DNA from: Aedes albopictus
Lineage: Eukaryota; Arthropoda; Insecta; Diptera; Culicidae
Assembly (NCBI RefSeq): GCF_035046485.1
Contig: NC_085136.1
Coordinates: 160,391,963 to 160,455,962, forward strand
DNA length: 64,000 nt
Direction of reading: 5' to 3'
Positions 43,969 to 55,606 of the stretch are shown here, piece by piece; the first letter of the stretch is position 1; every line of letters begins with the position of its first letter. Under the pieces are notes generated by a model, which saw nothing but the letters and a program-made list of their open reading frames with translations, was not told where the DNA came from and did not search any database. Both the position numbers and the translations under genes were made by a program.

Positions 43969-46135
43969 AGGTTCGTTCAAATATTACGTAACGCAAAATT
44001 TGACAATTTTAGACCCTATCCGCTATTCCTCCACCGCGTAACTATTTTTGAAAGAGAAATTTTAAAATTTTGTAAGAAGCGTAAAACAGCGCTGCCCCAA
44101 GTAACAATTATACTTTTGTGGCAATCCTGAAGTAATTTTTAAGATAGAATAATAAAACTTGGCAATAAAGCTCTTTGTTCTGCGAATCTGAGATAAAATA
44201 GGCATAAAATATCCATAAGACGAATCTGGCCCACTCTTCAGGAGATCTCCAAGGCTGCTTTTGAAGACTGCTTTGAAACTAGTTGTATTTATGAAGTTTT
44301 ACTGATGATTGATTATAAGAACTTCATAAAACTTTATCAAGAATAGCTTGAGGCATGTTGATCTTTTAGCTGTCTTCCCCAAGTTGCTAAAAGTGCATAA
44401 TAAATGAAATCTTTTACTTAAGCATTACGCAGATGCGAACTAGTTTTGTTTCATAGATGAAATGTTAATTGAACTACAAATTAATTTTCATCAAATTGAA
44501 ATGGCTAAAATATTTAAACTGCCTGACAGATCATTGATGACAGGGAATCACGAAATTCCGTGCCATATCCACTTTTTCGTTGATATGCCACCCAAAACAT
44601 ACAAAAATAACAAAGCGCCTCAAAAATAATATCAATTATTAATATACGAAGACATGAATTTCCTATAAAAACAAAAGGCTACGCCACTTTTTCAATTCTT
44701 TCTAAACATGGCTGCCGTTCCAAGCGAACAAAACTCATGCAGCCGCCATCAATTGTTATTACCTTTAATCCAAACCACCTCAAAACAATGATGGAACCAA
44801 GTTGCCTTGCATGAAATCTACAGCATTTATTGAAGATTGTTTTTACTAGTGATGATCTTGAGGCAGATTTGTTCGTCTTAAATGAAACTTATTCGTTTTA
44901 TTCAAGAGTAACAGTCCTTGACAATTGTTTGTTTACCTTTTTGGAGCTAGAAAGTTGTTTCTGTACATTTCACGTACATCCTGTAATTATATTATAGTTT
45001 TGTGTGTTTTTGCGTTAAATAATTAAGTGCAACTTACTAAAATAACACTATTTAGCATGAGCATGAGAAGAGTCACAATAAGTATCCGTTTAAATTTCGA
45101 TTCGTATAGTTGTGGCCTGTGTGAATAACTGGTTGATTGGCTGTAAAATCATTATTTCGTTGATATGATTACTTTTAAGAACCAGAATAGCTAAATTATC
45201 AGTAAGCAAAAGACACATTCCACGCGTTACGTTTTGCGCGAGAATCAAACTTTTGCTTCCAAAAACGGTTATGTTGTTAAATACATGCCAACCGGTATAC
45301 CAAACGATCAGATTTGATTAGGAGATTCATTTCATGCATTGTAAATGAAAATTGGAACATTTAACTTCAAGAAATATCGAGAAATAGAGCGTAACGGGAC
45401 ACCATCGTAAAAAACGTCAAATTTTGGCTTAACGCCAAGAAATTAGCAATTTTCACGAAACATTTTTCAAAATTTTAAATACTATTCGAATAATATAAGT
45501 GATAATCTTCAATTTGGTTCAAAAAGAATCAAAATCAACAGGTGGAGCGCTGAAATATCGTGCAACGAAGTTCAAAAACCGCGGTGTAGAAGTGCGTGGA
45601 ATGTGTCAAAAATGTTTAAGTGTTTATATTTGCATGACAACGTGATTTTTCAACCAATTTGTTGCATTCACTATTTGGGTTGATAAAATAGTACGTTGTC
45701 TTATTATTTCGCATAGTTCTTGTTCCAGAGTAATGGCTCTAGCTCAAGAATAGAAGGTTTCAAGATGTTTTTAAAGGAGGATTAGTCAGATGAAATGCAC
45801 TTGAATAAACGAAGCATAAACTTATAATAAAATATGTTGATGCTATGTGTTAAAAATTACTTCAAATACGTCATAAAACTAATTATGAGATTAAATGCTC
45901 TTGTGAATCCAGTTGTTTTATGCGCGAATTTCAAAACTAACTTGAGGACAACTTGAAAACCGCAAACGAACGAAGATTGTTTTCTCTTGATAAAAACAAT
46001 TACAAATGTTCCATGAATTGGTCATGCTGTGATAAAGCTTCCATAAAAATATTCAAATCTAAAAGGAATTGAAATTGTTACTTGGGTGGACTCCCCCCCC
46101 CCCTCATTGACGTTACGTAATATTTAAAAGGACCC
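43969..46135. mobile_element. MITE with ATATTACGTAACG ends, split
   Basis: TTCAAATATTACGTAACG (43975) faces the complement of CGTTACGTAATATTTAAAA (46111). Without the inner element 44096-46086 about 180 bp remain, a usual MITE size. Confidence 0.6.
44096..46086. mobile_element. 2-kb element with CCCAAGTAACAATT ends
   Basis: The inverted termini CCCAAGTAACAATT and AATTGTTACTTGGG share no further arm homology. The flanks are TGC (44093-44095) and TGG (46087-46089), a possible worn 3-bp duplication. It has the same terminal motif as 13103-13363. No open frame exceeds about 60 codons, so it is not autonomous. Confidence 0.65.
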
Positions 46136-46157
46136 AAATCAGACCCGCCACATCTAG

Positions 46158-46720
46158 AAATCCTCTACATAGAGATGAGCGGAAGTTACATACGTCGATT
46201 CGGCAACGCTGTTTGTTTTGTTTACAACAGCTGCCAACACTTGCTACAAAGCTAGATGTTCAAACTTTGTGCGTGACTTCGTTGTGGTTCAAGTTGTTTT
46301 GTTTACATTTTCTAATAATGGTAGAATTTTTTTTTTTCAAAATTTTGTTGAAATAGCGGAGCAATCGAAGAAATCTGAAATTCATTGCAAAAGTGTTACG
46401 CTAATCATATCGGCAGAAGTGAAGCAAGAAGCAGCAATGGAAGTTTTTTCGACAAGTTCAGCAACAAAAGTGTCGTCATAAGCATGAGCTTTTGAAAGCA
46501 GAATTAATTTTTTTTATCTTCTTACTAAACATACATATGCTGCCAATATGTTGATATTAAAAATAAATAATTTTGATTTATTTAGTTCCGATTGCAATAC
46601 CGTTCAAACGACGCCTTCTTACGAACGATAAGCATGTTCATTTGGCTCACACTTTGACAGTTCTCTCTGCACGATTGGCTCACAATGGCTGCCTCCGCAG
46701 ATCTCTATGATGTAGGATTA
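46158..46720. mobile_element. 563-bp element, 4-bp duplication CTAG
   Basis: AAATCCTCTACATAGAGAT and the complement of ATCTCTATGATGTAGGATTA are inverted ends, with CTAG on both sides (46154-46157 and 46721-46724). The 87-codon frame at 46218-46481 lies inside and has no domain I know. Confidence 0.6.
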
Positions 46721-46893
46721 CTAGCCACACCGATCTCCGTCTCTGACGTGCTCAGAACAATTTTTCATGAATAAAAAAATGATTTTAAAAAATGTCCCGA
46801 TTTTGTCAGGTACCCGATTTTGTCAGCCCAAAATGCTACCAGGGGCTGACAAAATCGGGTCCTTACTGTAATGACAAACAGTCTAATGGCACC

Positions 46894-47376
46894 TTTAAGA
46901 ATGGGACTCCTGCTGGAATTTGCAGTGGTACTTATGCAGAAATTCGAGGTGGAACGCCTAAATGAATTTCTGTTGTAAATTCTACTGAAGTTTCGATCAG
47001 AACTCCTGGAATTACTGGTGGAAATTCTTGAAAATTTCTCTTGGAAATTTCTGGTGGAATTTCTAGTGGAACTATTGGAAGAATTCAAGGAAGAATTTCT
47101 TTTGGAACTCCTTGAGAGGTTTCCAATGGAACATCTAGAAGAATTCCTGATGAAACTTTCGGTGGCACTACTAGAGCAATTTCCGCTGGAGCTGCTGCGG
47201 GAGCTTCTGGAGGAATAACAGGTGAAACTCCTTGAGCGATTCTTGTTTAAACTGTGTGAGGGTTTGGGATTTATGGTGGAAGTTCTGGAAGAAATCCTGA
47301 TGGAACTTCTGCCGGAATTCCCAATGAAACTCCTATAGGAATAATCGAGGGAACCCCCAATGGACTCTTTTTATTT
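46894..47376. repeat. Degenerate repeat, GGTGGAATTCT variant (right part)
   Basis: The right-hand continuation of 40440-40519: GGAACTCCT, GGTGGAATTTCTRGTGGAACT words. Frames with KEEFLLELLERF-like runs are repeat translations. Confidence 0.6.
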
Positions 47377-47785
47377 TCACCGGAGCAGAAAAAAACACTG
47401 AAGTTGATCTATTTTCAACAAGCCTTCCTCCAACATGCATGACACATCCCCTAGCTTGTCAAAGTTAGGGTCTGTAAAGCGGTATTTTTTCAGTTGAAGC
47501 AGGTTCCCTGTGGCCACAGTGGCTAAATCCAGATTTCTCAAAACTAGACATGTGCCCCTTTCATTTGAGCCAAAGAGATCAAAAATCGGAAAAGCCACTG
47601 ATTTTTGCGAGCTGCTCAAAGTTTAGGATCAAAAACGACCTCAGGGTCAGGTCGCATATGGCTTCCATTTTCATCCTACTACATAGGATTGAAACGCTGT
47701 TTGTTATGTTATTCTTATTTTTGTATTTTTTTTTTGAAAAGTGAGCACGCATGAAAACAAAATCAATCGGTGCAGTAATCGAATA
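47377..47785. other. Unassigned sequence
   Basis: No repeat ends. The 80-codon minus frame (47377-47619) has no known domain. Confidence 0.3.
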
Positions 47786-48738
47786 AAGCCTGTATCCGCA
47801 ATAATCGGGACACAGAAATACAGCTGTAACTCTGCAATAGATACATTAAAATTGCTCAAATTTTGTTTTATAACATCTTAGGATGTGTTCATTTCACCTA
47901 CAAAATTTCATATGAATCGGTGCAGTACTTTTTGTTGGAGCAACGAAAGAGTAAAATATGCGCCATTGAATTTTGTACAGCCCCCAGTTTTGCTTGTCAG
48001 CGCTGTAACTTTTGAATTTGGCAAAGGAAATAGCTGAAATTTTGAACACAAACCTCTCAATCTACATTTGTTGCATAGGTAAATTTCAAAAAAAAAAAAA
48101 ATCGATGCACTATCAGCAATTTTATGGTCGAAACATGTTTTGGGACTGAACTTGATTTTAGCCCATCAGACAGTAATTAGTCAGCACCCTTTATGGTTTC
48201 GATTGTACTATTGAAAGTACTTTACCAAGAATCATCAAATTTTGCAGGCATAGTATACACAGATTCAACTAGCTGCTGCGAAAATTTATTGAAAATTTGC
48301 AGAGAAAATCAAAAATTATGAATAGGCAAAAATCGCACATGAAAAACACGAAACATTTTCACTAACACTCACCCCTATCAACACCAATAGCTTTCAAACC
48401 AATTGATCAAAGTTGATGCAATTTTGCAAGAAAGTGTCTCTATAAGTATCATAACTGCTAACGAAATTTCATAATTATTATCACAGAGCTTTGAACTGTA
48501 GCATAATAGAACCATCTAGTATGGAAATGAAAATTGATCATGATTGTACAAAATGATTAAAACCACGTTTGTTTGTTTTTCATCCGCAGTTAAAAGTAAT
48601 GCATCGATTTTTATGAAATTTGGCACAAATAATAAACATAAACCAAAGAGTTCTCAGTCAATTATTTGGTCAATTTTATCGATTCATTACAGAGCTACTG
48701 ACGTACTTCAGTGTCCCGATTATTGCGGATACAGGCTT
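47786..48738. mobile_element. 953-bp TA-flanked TIR element
   Basis: AAGCCTGTATCCGCAATAAT and CGGGACAC at the left are exactly matched in complement at the right; imperfect arms continue further inward. TA flanks at 47784-47785 and 48739-48740. There is no transposase frame. A Tc1/mariner-type non-autonomous element. Confidence 0.8.
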
Positions 48739-48942
48739 TAGGATGAAATTAGGAGCGTGAGATTACTTATGGCACTCAGACCCTACACACGGGTGCTGTG
48801 ATCCGCAAAATTTGAGAACCTCTGCCAAACACAATATCCAGAGCGTAATCTTAGCCGGAATCCCAACCCGCTTATGGCCCGTGCATGGACTCTCCCTGCC
48901 GCATTGTATATGATTCATGTGGCCTCTCGCGTCTCCTCTTAT

Positions 48943-49185
48943 GGTCTATTTTCTGAAGTGGCGCGTCGTTGTTGTCCATATTAAACACGCGCCCATCAAC
49001 GTCATACTGTTGAAGTATTCGGTTTCAAAGAAATTGTATTCGGCGCTAAACTTAGGGCCGACAGCCGCGGAAGGTTCCACTAATTCACGCTCGAGTCCGA
49101 GAGAGACGTTTTGTACACTTTGTGTGTAGTTCCATGTCACGATCCGGCCGCGATATAGAATGCGTTTAACGTCTCTCAGCTGTTT
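48943..49185 (-). pseudogene. Candidate old exon, unidentified protein
   Basis: On the minus strand an acceptor-like AACTTGCAG is followed by an open frame KQLRDVKRILYRGRIVTWN, with possible N-glycosylation sites NYT and NVS, then EPSAAVGPKFSAEYNFFETE. The frame stops after HFRK. A +1 frame from about 48989 reads YDVDGRVFNMDNNDAPLQK and then RRRERPHES, so a frameshift is likely. A donor-like AGG|GTAAGG lies near 49290. Codon choice and composition look coding and unlike the flanks. I do not recognise the family. Confidence 0.35.
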
Positions 49186-49964
49186 CTGCAAGTTTTCAGA
49201 AGTCAAGAGCTAGAAAACAGTGAAACTGTGTTCTTTAGCTTCCTATTTTGAACTTTTCATGGCGTCACTCACTACTGCCTTACCCTGCTGGAAGAAGCGG
49301 TGCATGTGCAGCGGCTTAGTTTAAAAATACCCTCAATTAATTAATTATTTATTTATTATTGGCACTTAACCTGACGGTCACTCGCGTTCTGGTGGAGTAC
49401 CGTATCACTCCGTGACATAGTGGCATCATCATCGATTAGGTTGGGGTGCCTCACGAGCACAAACTTATAGCGTGAGCGATAGTTGTGCCTTCACTAAATG
49501 AATCATCATTCTTCTAAGTCATATCTGAGAAGCTAGCAGCAATTCCTACCAAACGGCTGAAACAGAGAAAAACAATTCGAAAGCGCAATGGCACATTTAT
49601 TAATGGTTGTTGCTGGAATTCCAGGCACACTTCCTAGGTACTTATCCACAATTTATAACGAATAACAAACGAATGGTGTTTCAGGTGTTTTTAACTCGAA
49701 CTAAAACTAAACAATTATTGCACACTTGCTCATACCTACTATTCTGAAATTTTTGACAGAAATCAATTAAGAAAAATGGATGTTAATGTTAGGTATAATC
49801 AATTTTTTGCAATTTCTCATCGTAATAGGCTGTTTTACCTCACGCAAGTCTGACAGGAAAAGGTCTAATTTCCCGCACTAAATCAACAGTGCTGTAATGG
49901 TTCATTACAGCATTGATTTGCGTTGCGTAATGAATTATTACAGCACTGTTTTCAGTTTTGATAA
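49186..49964. other. Mostly unassigned; one hairpin
   Basis: A hairpin, AACAGTGCTGTAATGG with its complement, spans 49884-49950 and is probably a small MITE. The rest has no recognised feature. Confidence 0.4.
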
Positions 49965-49988
49965 ACTTCTTGGTGCTTTCTGGACGCA

Positions 49989-50050
49989 TCTCCAGTAAAT
50001 TTAGCTAACCCTGCGCTGATGGTGGGTACACAATCATCATCATCATCATC
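49989..50050 (+). mobile_element. 62-bp retroelement stub, 24-bp duplication
   Basis: A 24-bp perfect direct repeat starting ACTTCTTGGTGCTTTCTGGA (49965-49988 and 50051-50074) flanks 62 bp that end in an ATC repeat. It is a heavily 5'-truncated non-LTR or SINE insertion. The family is unknown. Confidence 0.8.
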
Positions 50051-50074
50051 ACTTCTTGGTGCTTTCTGGACGCA

Positions 50075-50748
50075 GTTTTGAAAAATAGTGACAACTACAC
50101 AGTATAACCTGTTATTATCAGATTTTCTTAAATAAGGCTATGAACATCAGTGTGCAGTTTGATGAAAAAATTTTGTTAAAAACTAACCTCAAGCAGTAAT
50201 TTATGAAATTGCAAAAAACGTTGTATGCAACTCGGTGCAGAACTCGATTTTTGCAGCACTCATCGTAATTATCCAACTCGGCAAGCCTCGTGCTGTAAAA
50301 ATCTTCATTATGCACCTTGTTGCGTAAACTACTATTACACTTGTGTTTCTTTTTTACATTTGTGTTTGCTTTTTTACATTCCGAGCTTAAGCATTGTTCA
50401 CCATTTGTTCACCTATTCTCGGCTGACGACCTCGACATGGTTCTTCAATGAATATTATTTTTCGCTATTTATTCTTCTGACATACACATTATATGTCCAG
50501 CCCACTGAAGTCTGCCGTATTTTATGCGTTTTACAATATTTGCTTCTCCATGGGCGTAGCCAGAGTTTAAATCGTTTGTTTAAATTGAGCCAACTCAAAG
50601 ATTATCATTAACTCAGAGTTCCAGAAAAAATATCTAGAAAAAACCATTCTAATAATTAAGGTTTTAAAATTTATCCACAATTATCAAACCTGTTTTACTC
50701 GAGAACCACAGGCAATTTCGTCAAGTATTTCTTCAAGAGAACCACTTC
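50075..50748. other. Unassigned AT-rich sequence
   Basis: No repeat ends or motifs were found. The 128-codon plus frame at 50225-50611 has a hydrophobic, low-complexity character and no domain. Confidence 0.35.
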
Positions 50749-50752
50749 AATC

Positions 50753-51880
50753 TGTTACCGTTTCGGGTACTTTACCCTAGGATCCAACCCGAGCGAATCG
50801 TTGGTAGTAAGATAGAGAGTAGAGAAGAAGAGAAATAAATGTATTGTACTATTCGTTGTGAATTATTGTCGCATCCATTTCTTGTGTGCAATATTGTTAG
50901 CAATATTTTGAATTATATACCTTTAGAAAGGAAAATTATTTACATACTCCCACTAGCAACTGTTCTTTTAAATAAAAAGGAAAATTGTAACGCACATAAC
51001 ACACCACGTACACATACACACAAGGGAACTGGATTGGGAGGATTAAGCGGGCGTTGGATTAACGGATGGAATTGTTTAGAGGAGTGGCTAAGAGATGGGA
51101 AGAAGGAGGCGGAAGGAGGGGGAGGTAAGATCTGAAGATGGGTATGCCACGAGTTAGAAAACTCGAAGTAGGTCTTTTCTACTTAGAACTTCAAGCAGAC
51201 CAGAAGTGCCCAATTAAAGACAAAGTTATTAGCAAGTGACGATTTCTAGTGGAAAGTATAGTTCACTAGTTCAAACCAAGATACCGAAAAGTTCTGTGGA
51301 AAAGTTTTGAGAGACCACACTATCCCAAGTCAGGTAAATTGATCCCGAAACAGAAGATCAGTGGCATTTCAGATCCGTAATACCTCTCCTCCGCGATATT
51401 TCGTATAGGACCCTTTAAGTTCCGGTGAGGAGTCCGAGCGGTAGCCAATCCCGCTATCTAACCCTGCAGTGCACCCGGAGATCACGATATTTACGTCCGG
51501 TGATCACGCACGAGCGTGTAGTTGCCCCGAGGAACTACGACATTCCCTCCCTAGTCCGTGGAACCACGTGGAAAGCGTCCAACAGAGAATCCAACCCCAT
51601 TAGCATTGTGAGCCCAGCAGCGAAGTCAAGCCTCCAGAGGTGGCCCACCAGATCCGTCGCAACCATCCCTCCAGTGCCGGCCGGCCATAGCTACACACCC
51701 ACACTACACTAACCGTAAGTCGAAATATATTATAGTTAAAATCAAGTGAAAAGTGTTTGGACTTTTGATCAGCGTGGAGAGCCGACCCTGTAAAGAAGAG
51801 TTTGGGAACCCCTGATGGGCAGGCCTGTTAGGTCTCGCCCCCAGCGAGCGTCTCGGGATAATCCCCGTTGAGCTATAACA
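50753..51880. mobile_element. Candidate solo LTR, 1.13 kb
   Basis: It begins TGTTACCG and ends TATAACA, giving TGTTA/TAACA inverted tips. AATC stands on both sides (50749-50752 and 51881-51884). It includes AATAAA near 50834 and a GC-rich second half, as expected for an R/U5 region, whose 95-codon frame (51425-51712) is probably incidental. No primer-binding site or internal genes follow, so a solo LTR from recombination is the simplest reading. Orientation is likely plus. Confidence 0.55.
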
Positions 51881-51884
51881 AATC

Positions 51885-52069
51885 TTATCATAGAGTTTTA
51901 CAAAATAACAACTTGCTTGAATGGCTAATTTTTGAAATTTCTTTGTGCATTCATTCAGGAGCTCCTTAAACATAGTACAAAACATTTTTTTTGGAAGTCC
52001 ATCCAAAGATTCCAACAATAATTCGACAAAAAAATATTGCAGGTATGGATTCCTTTATATTTTTTTTTC
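51885..52069. other. Spacer between LTR and short repeat
   Basis: AT-rich with the first weak GGAATTCC-type words; nothing else is visible. Confidence 0.35.
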
Positions 52070-52737
52070 CTACAGATACTCTTCCAGGAATTTGTCAAGA
52101 AAGATTTCCTGGGATTTCTAAAGGAATTCCTCATGGGATTGCTTCCGGGATTCCTCCAGGGATTCACCCGGGAATTTCTTCTGTGTTTCTTTCAGGAACA
52201 ACTCCTGAGATTATTTTTAAAATTTCTGCAAGGATTCCCCCAGGAACACTTTTTTTAATTTCTTCAGGAGTTCCTCTTGCAATTCTTTCTGGAACTCCTC
52301 CAGAAATTAATTCAGTACTTCCTTCAGGCACTGTTTAGGGATTTTCTTAGAAATGCCTTTAGGAACTGATTCCTCCTGAAGTTTCTTCAGGAACTCCTGC
52401 AAGGATTCCTTCAGGAACTGCTACAGGGATTCCTCAAAGAGTTCCTCCGCGAACTCTTCTTGAAATTCTATCAGGATTTTTCCAAGGATTCGATCTGCAA
52501 TTTCTTCTGGAATTCCTGGGTTTCCTCCAGGGATGTCTCAAGGGATGGGATTCCTCCACGAATTTCTTCAGAAATTGCTCCAAGAATTATTTCAGGGATT
52601 CCTTCAGAAATGCCTCTAGAAAAACCTCCAGATATTCCTCCAGGAACTCTTCTAGAAACTCCTCCAGGAATGTTTCTCGAGATTCCTCTGTTAATCATTA
52701 CAGGCATTCCTCTTCTAGGATATCCTCCAGGGATCCC

Positions 52738-52829
52738 TTAACCCTTTCAGGACGGTTGGGTCATTTGCACCTCGCTGACGCGTTCTACAGCAGCGAGGTT
52801 GGTGAAAAAAGTCGTCCTGAAGGGGTTAA
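52738..52829. mobile_element. 84-bp TTAA mini-element, copy 2
   Basis: TTAA, CCCTTTCAGGAC ... GTCCTGAAGGGG, TTAA. It is the reverse complement of 39755-39846 with few differences, and it too is inserted in the short repeat. Confidence 0.78.
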
Positions 52830-52942
52830 TGGATTCCCCCAAGAGTTTCTGCAGGACATAACTCGGGAATTGCTTCTGTGTTTATTCTATTTTAAAAACT
52901 CCTCCAAAGAGCCTCCCAGGAACTCTTCTTAGGATGCCTTTA

Positions 52943-53369
52943 CTGCCCATAACTGCATAATTGTAACATTTGCATTTGGTAATACCGGGGATCATCTCCC
53001 AATCATCAGTACTTTCATCCACCCAAATGAACTTAATAAGTTTGTTCTGCAAAATGTAAAACAAATACCAAGTCGTTTTGTCTCATTAGCTAAAATTTAT
53101 AAATGTAACCGCATAACAGTCACAGTGGAAACACACACTGGTGTCAAAGCGTAATATCAATCATGTTTTGGTCTGATTATTTTTTTAACTATTTGTCCAG
53201 CGTACAAGAAGAGCTGTAGAAAATTTTATTGCAAAAGGATAAATTTTAACTTATTGACAAATTTTTGAATTTCGTTTGGTCTCCATACTAGCACATGTTG
53301 CAAATTTTAAACTCCATTTTCTCCTATGCCTACTTTTGTCGAATGTGACTGTTATGCAGTTATGGGCAG
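52943..53369. mobile_element. 427-bp MITE, flanks TTTA
   Basis: CTGCCCATAACTGCATAA and its complement at the ends (52943 and 53369), TTTA outside both (52939-52942 and 53370-53373; TA is an alternative). Inside, TAACCGCATAACAGTCACA near 53105 repeats the right-arm motif. Confidence 0.75.
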
Positions 53370-53429
53370 TTTAGGAATTCCTCCTTGCTAATTCTTTAAG
53401 GAACTCCTTCAGAACTTAAGGTGAAACTG

Positions 53430-53761
53430 GAACCATTTCCTCATTTTTTGGTTTTTGATTTTTTATTAAATAACGAAGCAACATTTTCAAAATCGGTTTT
53501 CGTACACATGTAGAGTATGGATCAAGGTATCTTCTGATTTTTTTTTTTGAGGTGGAAAATGTTTTCCATTTTTGCAGAAACCATTTTTTTGTGAAATTTT
53601 GTTCAAAAATGGTTTCTGCAAAAACGAAAAACATTTACCACGTCGAAAAAAATCAGCAGATACCCTGATCCATAGTCTACATGTGCACGAAAACTGATTT
53701 TGAAAATATTGCTTCGTTATTTTATAAAACATCAAAAACCAAAAAGTGAGGAAATGGATTC
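53430..53761. mobile_element. 332-bp foldback element
   Basis: The arms match nearly end to end: CCATTTCCTCA, TTTTTGGTTTTTGAT, AACGAAGCAA, GTTTTCG and GGTTTCTGCA in the left arm have complements in the right arm, with a turn near 53596. No duplication is evident in the repetitive target. Confidence 0.78.
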
Positions 53762-55210
53762 TCGAGGAATTTCTCCAGGAATTTCTTGAAGGATTTCTCC
53801 AGAAATATCACCAGGAATCATTCAAGGAATTCCATCAGAAATTATGTTAGCAATTCATCCAGGAATTTCTCCAAGATATTCTTCAATAGTTCTTCCAGGA
53901 TTATCTCTAGGAATACCTACTAGATTTTTTCAGGAATTCCTCCAAGAATTCTTCCAGATTTTTCTCCAGGAACTGCTTCAGGGATTCCTTTAGGAATCCC
54001 GCTAAAAATTCTTCAAGGAACTTCTTCAGTGATTTTTCTTGGGATTTCTCCACAAATTTCTTCAAGCATTCCCCCAGGGATTCCTTCAGAAATTCCTTTG
54101 AGGATTTCTCCAGGAATTCCACCAGGGATTTATCTTGAAATTCCTCCTGGAATTTCTCAGGAGATTTTACAGAAATTTCTCACAGGGTTTCTCTAGAGAT
54201 TCCACTAGCAATTCATTCAGTTATTGTTGTAAACATTCCTCCAAAGATTCCTCCAGGAATTCCTTCAAGGATTCCTCCAGCAAATCCCAAAAGGAACTCC
54301 TCCAGGAATTTCTCCAGGAATTACCCCAAGAATTTCTTCAGGAATTACTCCAGTAATTTATCTAGGAATTGATCCAGGAATTTCTCCTGGACATCCTTCA
54401 AAAATTGCGTCAGCAATTTCTCCAGGATTTTTTCCAATAAATATTTTGGGGATTTTTTCAGAAATTCTTCCAGGAAATTCTCCAGGAATATTTTCACCAA
54501 TTTTTCAGAGATTCCTCCAGGTATTTCTCTTGAGATTCTTTCATGAAATGCTTCAGGGATTTTTCCAAGGATTTATCCTCGAATTTCTTCAGGGATTTTT
54601 CCAGGGATTCTTCAGCAGTTGCTCTAAGGAATCTTTTAGCAAATCCTCGAGGGATTTCTTCAGAAATTCTTCCAAGAAATTCTCCAGGAGTACATTCAGC
54701 AATTTTGCAGGGATCCTCCAGGTATTCCTCTAGAGATTCCTCCAGGGATTTCTTCACAAATTTCTTCAAGGATTCCCCCAGGGTTTTCTATCAGGAATTC
54801 CTTTGAGAATTTCTCCAGGAATTCCTCCATTAATTCCGCTAGAAATTCCTCCAGGATATCCAGATATTTCTTTAGGTATTCCTCGCATAATTTATACAAA
54901 AATTCCTCCAGGTAGACTTTCAGAAATTCTTGCAGGGATTCCTCCGAGAATTCCTTCATTAATTCCGCTAGAAATTCCTCCAGGAATTTCTCAAGGGATT
55001 TTTCAGAAATTGAAAAATAACAGAAATAGAAATCTCCCAGAATTCCTCTGGAGATTCCTCTAGAAATTCATCCAGTAATTCTTTCAAGAATTCCTGTAGA
55101 GGTTCTTTCAGCAATTCCCACAGGAATACATCTAGGAATTCCTCCACACATTCCTCCAGGATTTTACCCAGGAATTTCCCCCGGAACATTTCCAGGAATT
55201 CCTGTGGGCT

Positions 55211-55430
55211 TCGTGGCCGGGCGGTTAGCGGCGTCAGTCGTTCAGGTGTCTCGTAAGCCTCGGAGTGTGGGTTCGATCCCCGCTCCAGCCGGGGAAAACT
55301 TTTCGTCGAACGGAAAATTCTCCACTGGGCCACTGGGTGTTATATGTGTTGTCCGTTGTCGAATGTTAGTAATGTTCAGTCTGTAGAGGCCGTAAGGTCG
55401 AAGACGGTGTTATTGTCTTTTTAAAATATC
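55211..55430 (+). mobile_element. tRNA-derived SINE
   Basis: The head TGGCCGGGCGGTTAGCGG and B-box GGTTCGATCCC (about 55270-55280) resemble a tRNA-Ser/Leu-type promoter. A body of about 140 bp ends in a T-rich tail. It interrupts the short repeat. A true tRNA gene is unlikely, because the 3' acceptor strand is missing. Confidence 0.7.
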
Positions 55431-55555
55431 CAGGGATTGCTCCAAGAATTCATCCAAGAAATTTCTTAAGGAATTCGTGCTGGGTCTCATCCAAGAAATC
55501 TAGGAATTACATCAGGAATTTGTTCAGAAGTTTCTCCAGGCATTTCTCCAGGATT

Positions 55556-55606
55556 TTTTTTTATCTTTATTATCGAGACTTTCAACCCGAGGCTGGTTCG
55601 TCTCCG
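55556..55606 (-). mobile_element. 51-bp retroelement tail, 11-bp duplication
   Basis: The minus-strand counterpart of 9719-9778: GAACCAGCCTCGGGTTGAAA, AATAAAGA and an A-rich tail. TCTCCAGGATT flanks it (55545-55555 and 55607-55617). Confidence 0.78.

Larger units (their letters stand above)
40635..46868. mobile_element. 6.2-kb TIR element, ends CAGTRNGGACCCGATTTTG
   Basis: The left end CAGTGGGGACCCGATTTTG and right end (complement) CAGTAAGGACCCGATTTTG are flanked by TA (40633-40634 and 46869-46870), as in pogo/Tigger-type elements. CCCGATTTTGTCAG is repeated about four times inside the left end and three times inside the right end, in both orientations. The interior is mostly later insertions and degenerate repeat. 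No transposase is recognised. Confidence 0.65.
40520..46893. mobile_element. Outer TIR element split by a 6.2-kb insertion
   Basis: GGTTCCATTAGAC (about 40520) faces the complement of GTCTAATGGCACC (46881-46893). Without the inner element only about 140 bp remain, a small MITE. It contains everything from 40635 to 46868. Confidence 0.55.

Noticed and set aside
50225..50611. 128-codon frame
   Set aside because: AT-rich, hydrophobic runs without domain or start context; composition does not differ from the flank.
53907..55333. Many 70-120 codon frames rich in EFLEE or SRDSS runs
   Set aside because: They follow the GGAATTCC-type repeat, which is nearly self-complementary and low in stops on both strands.
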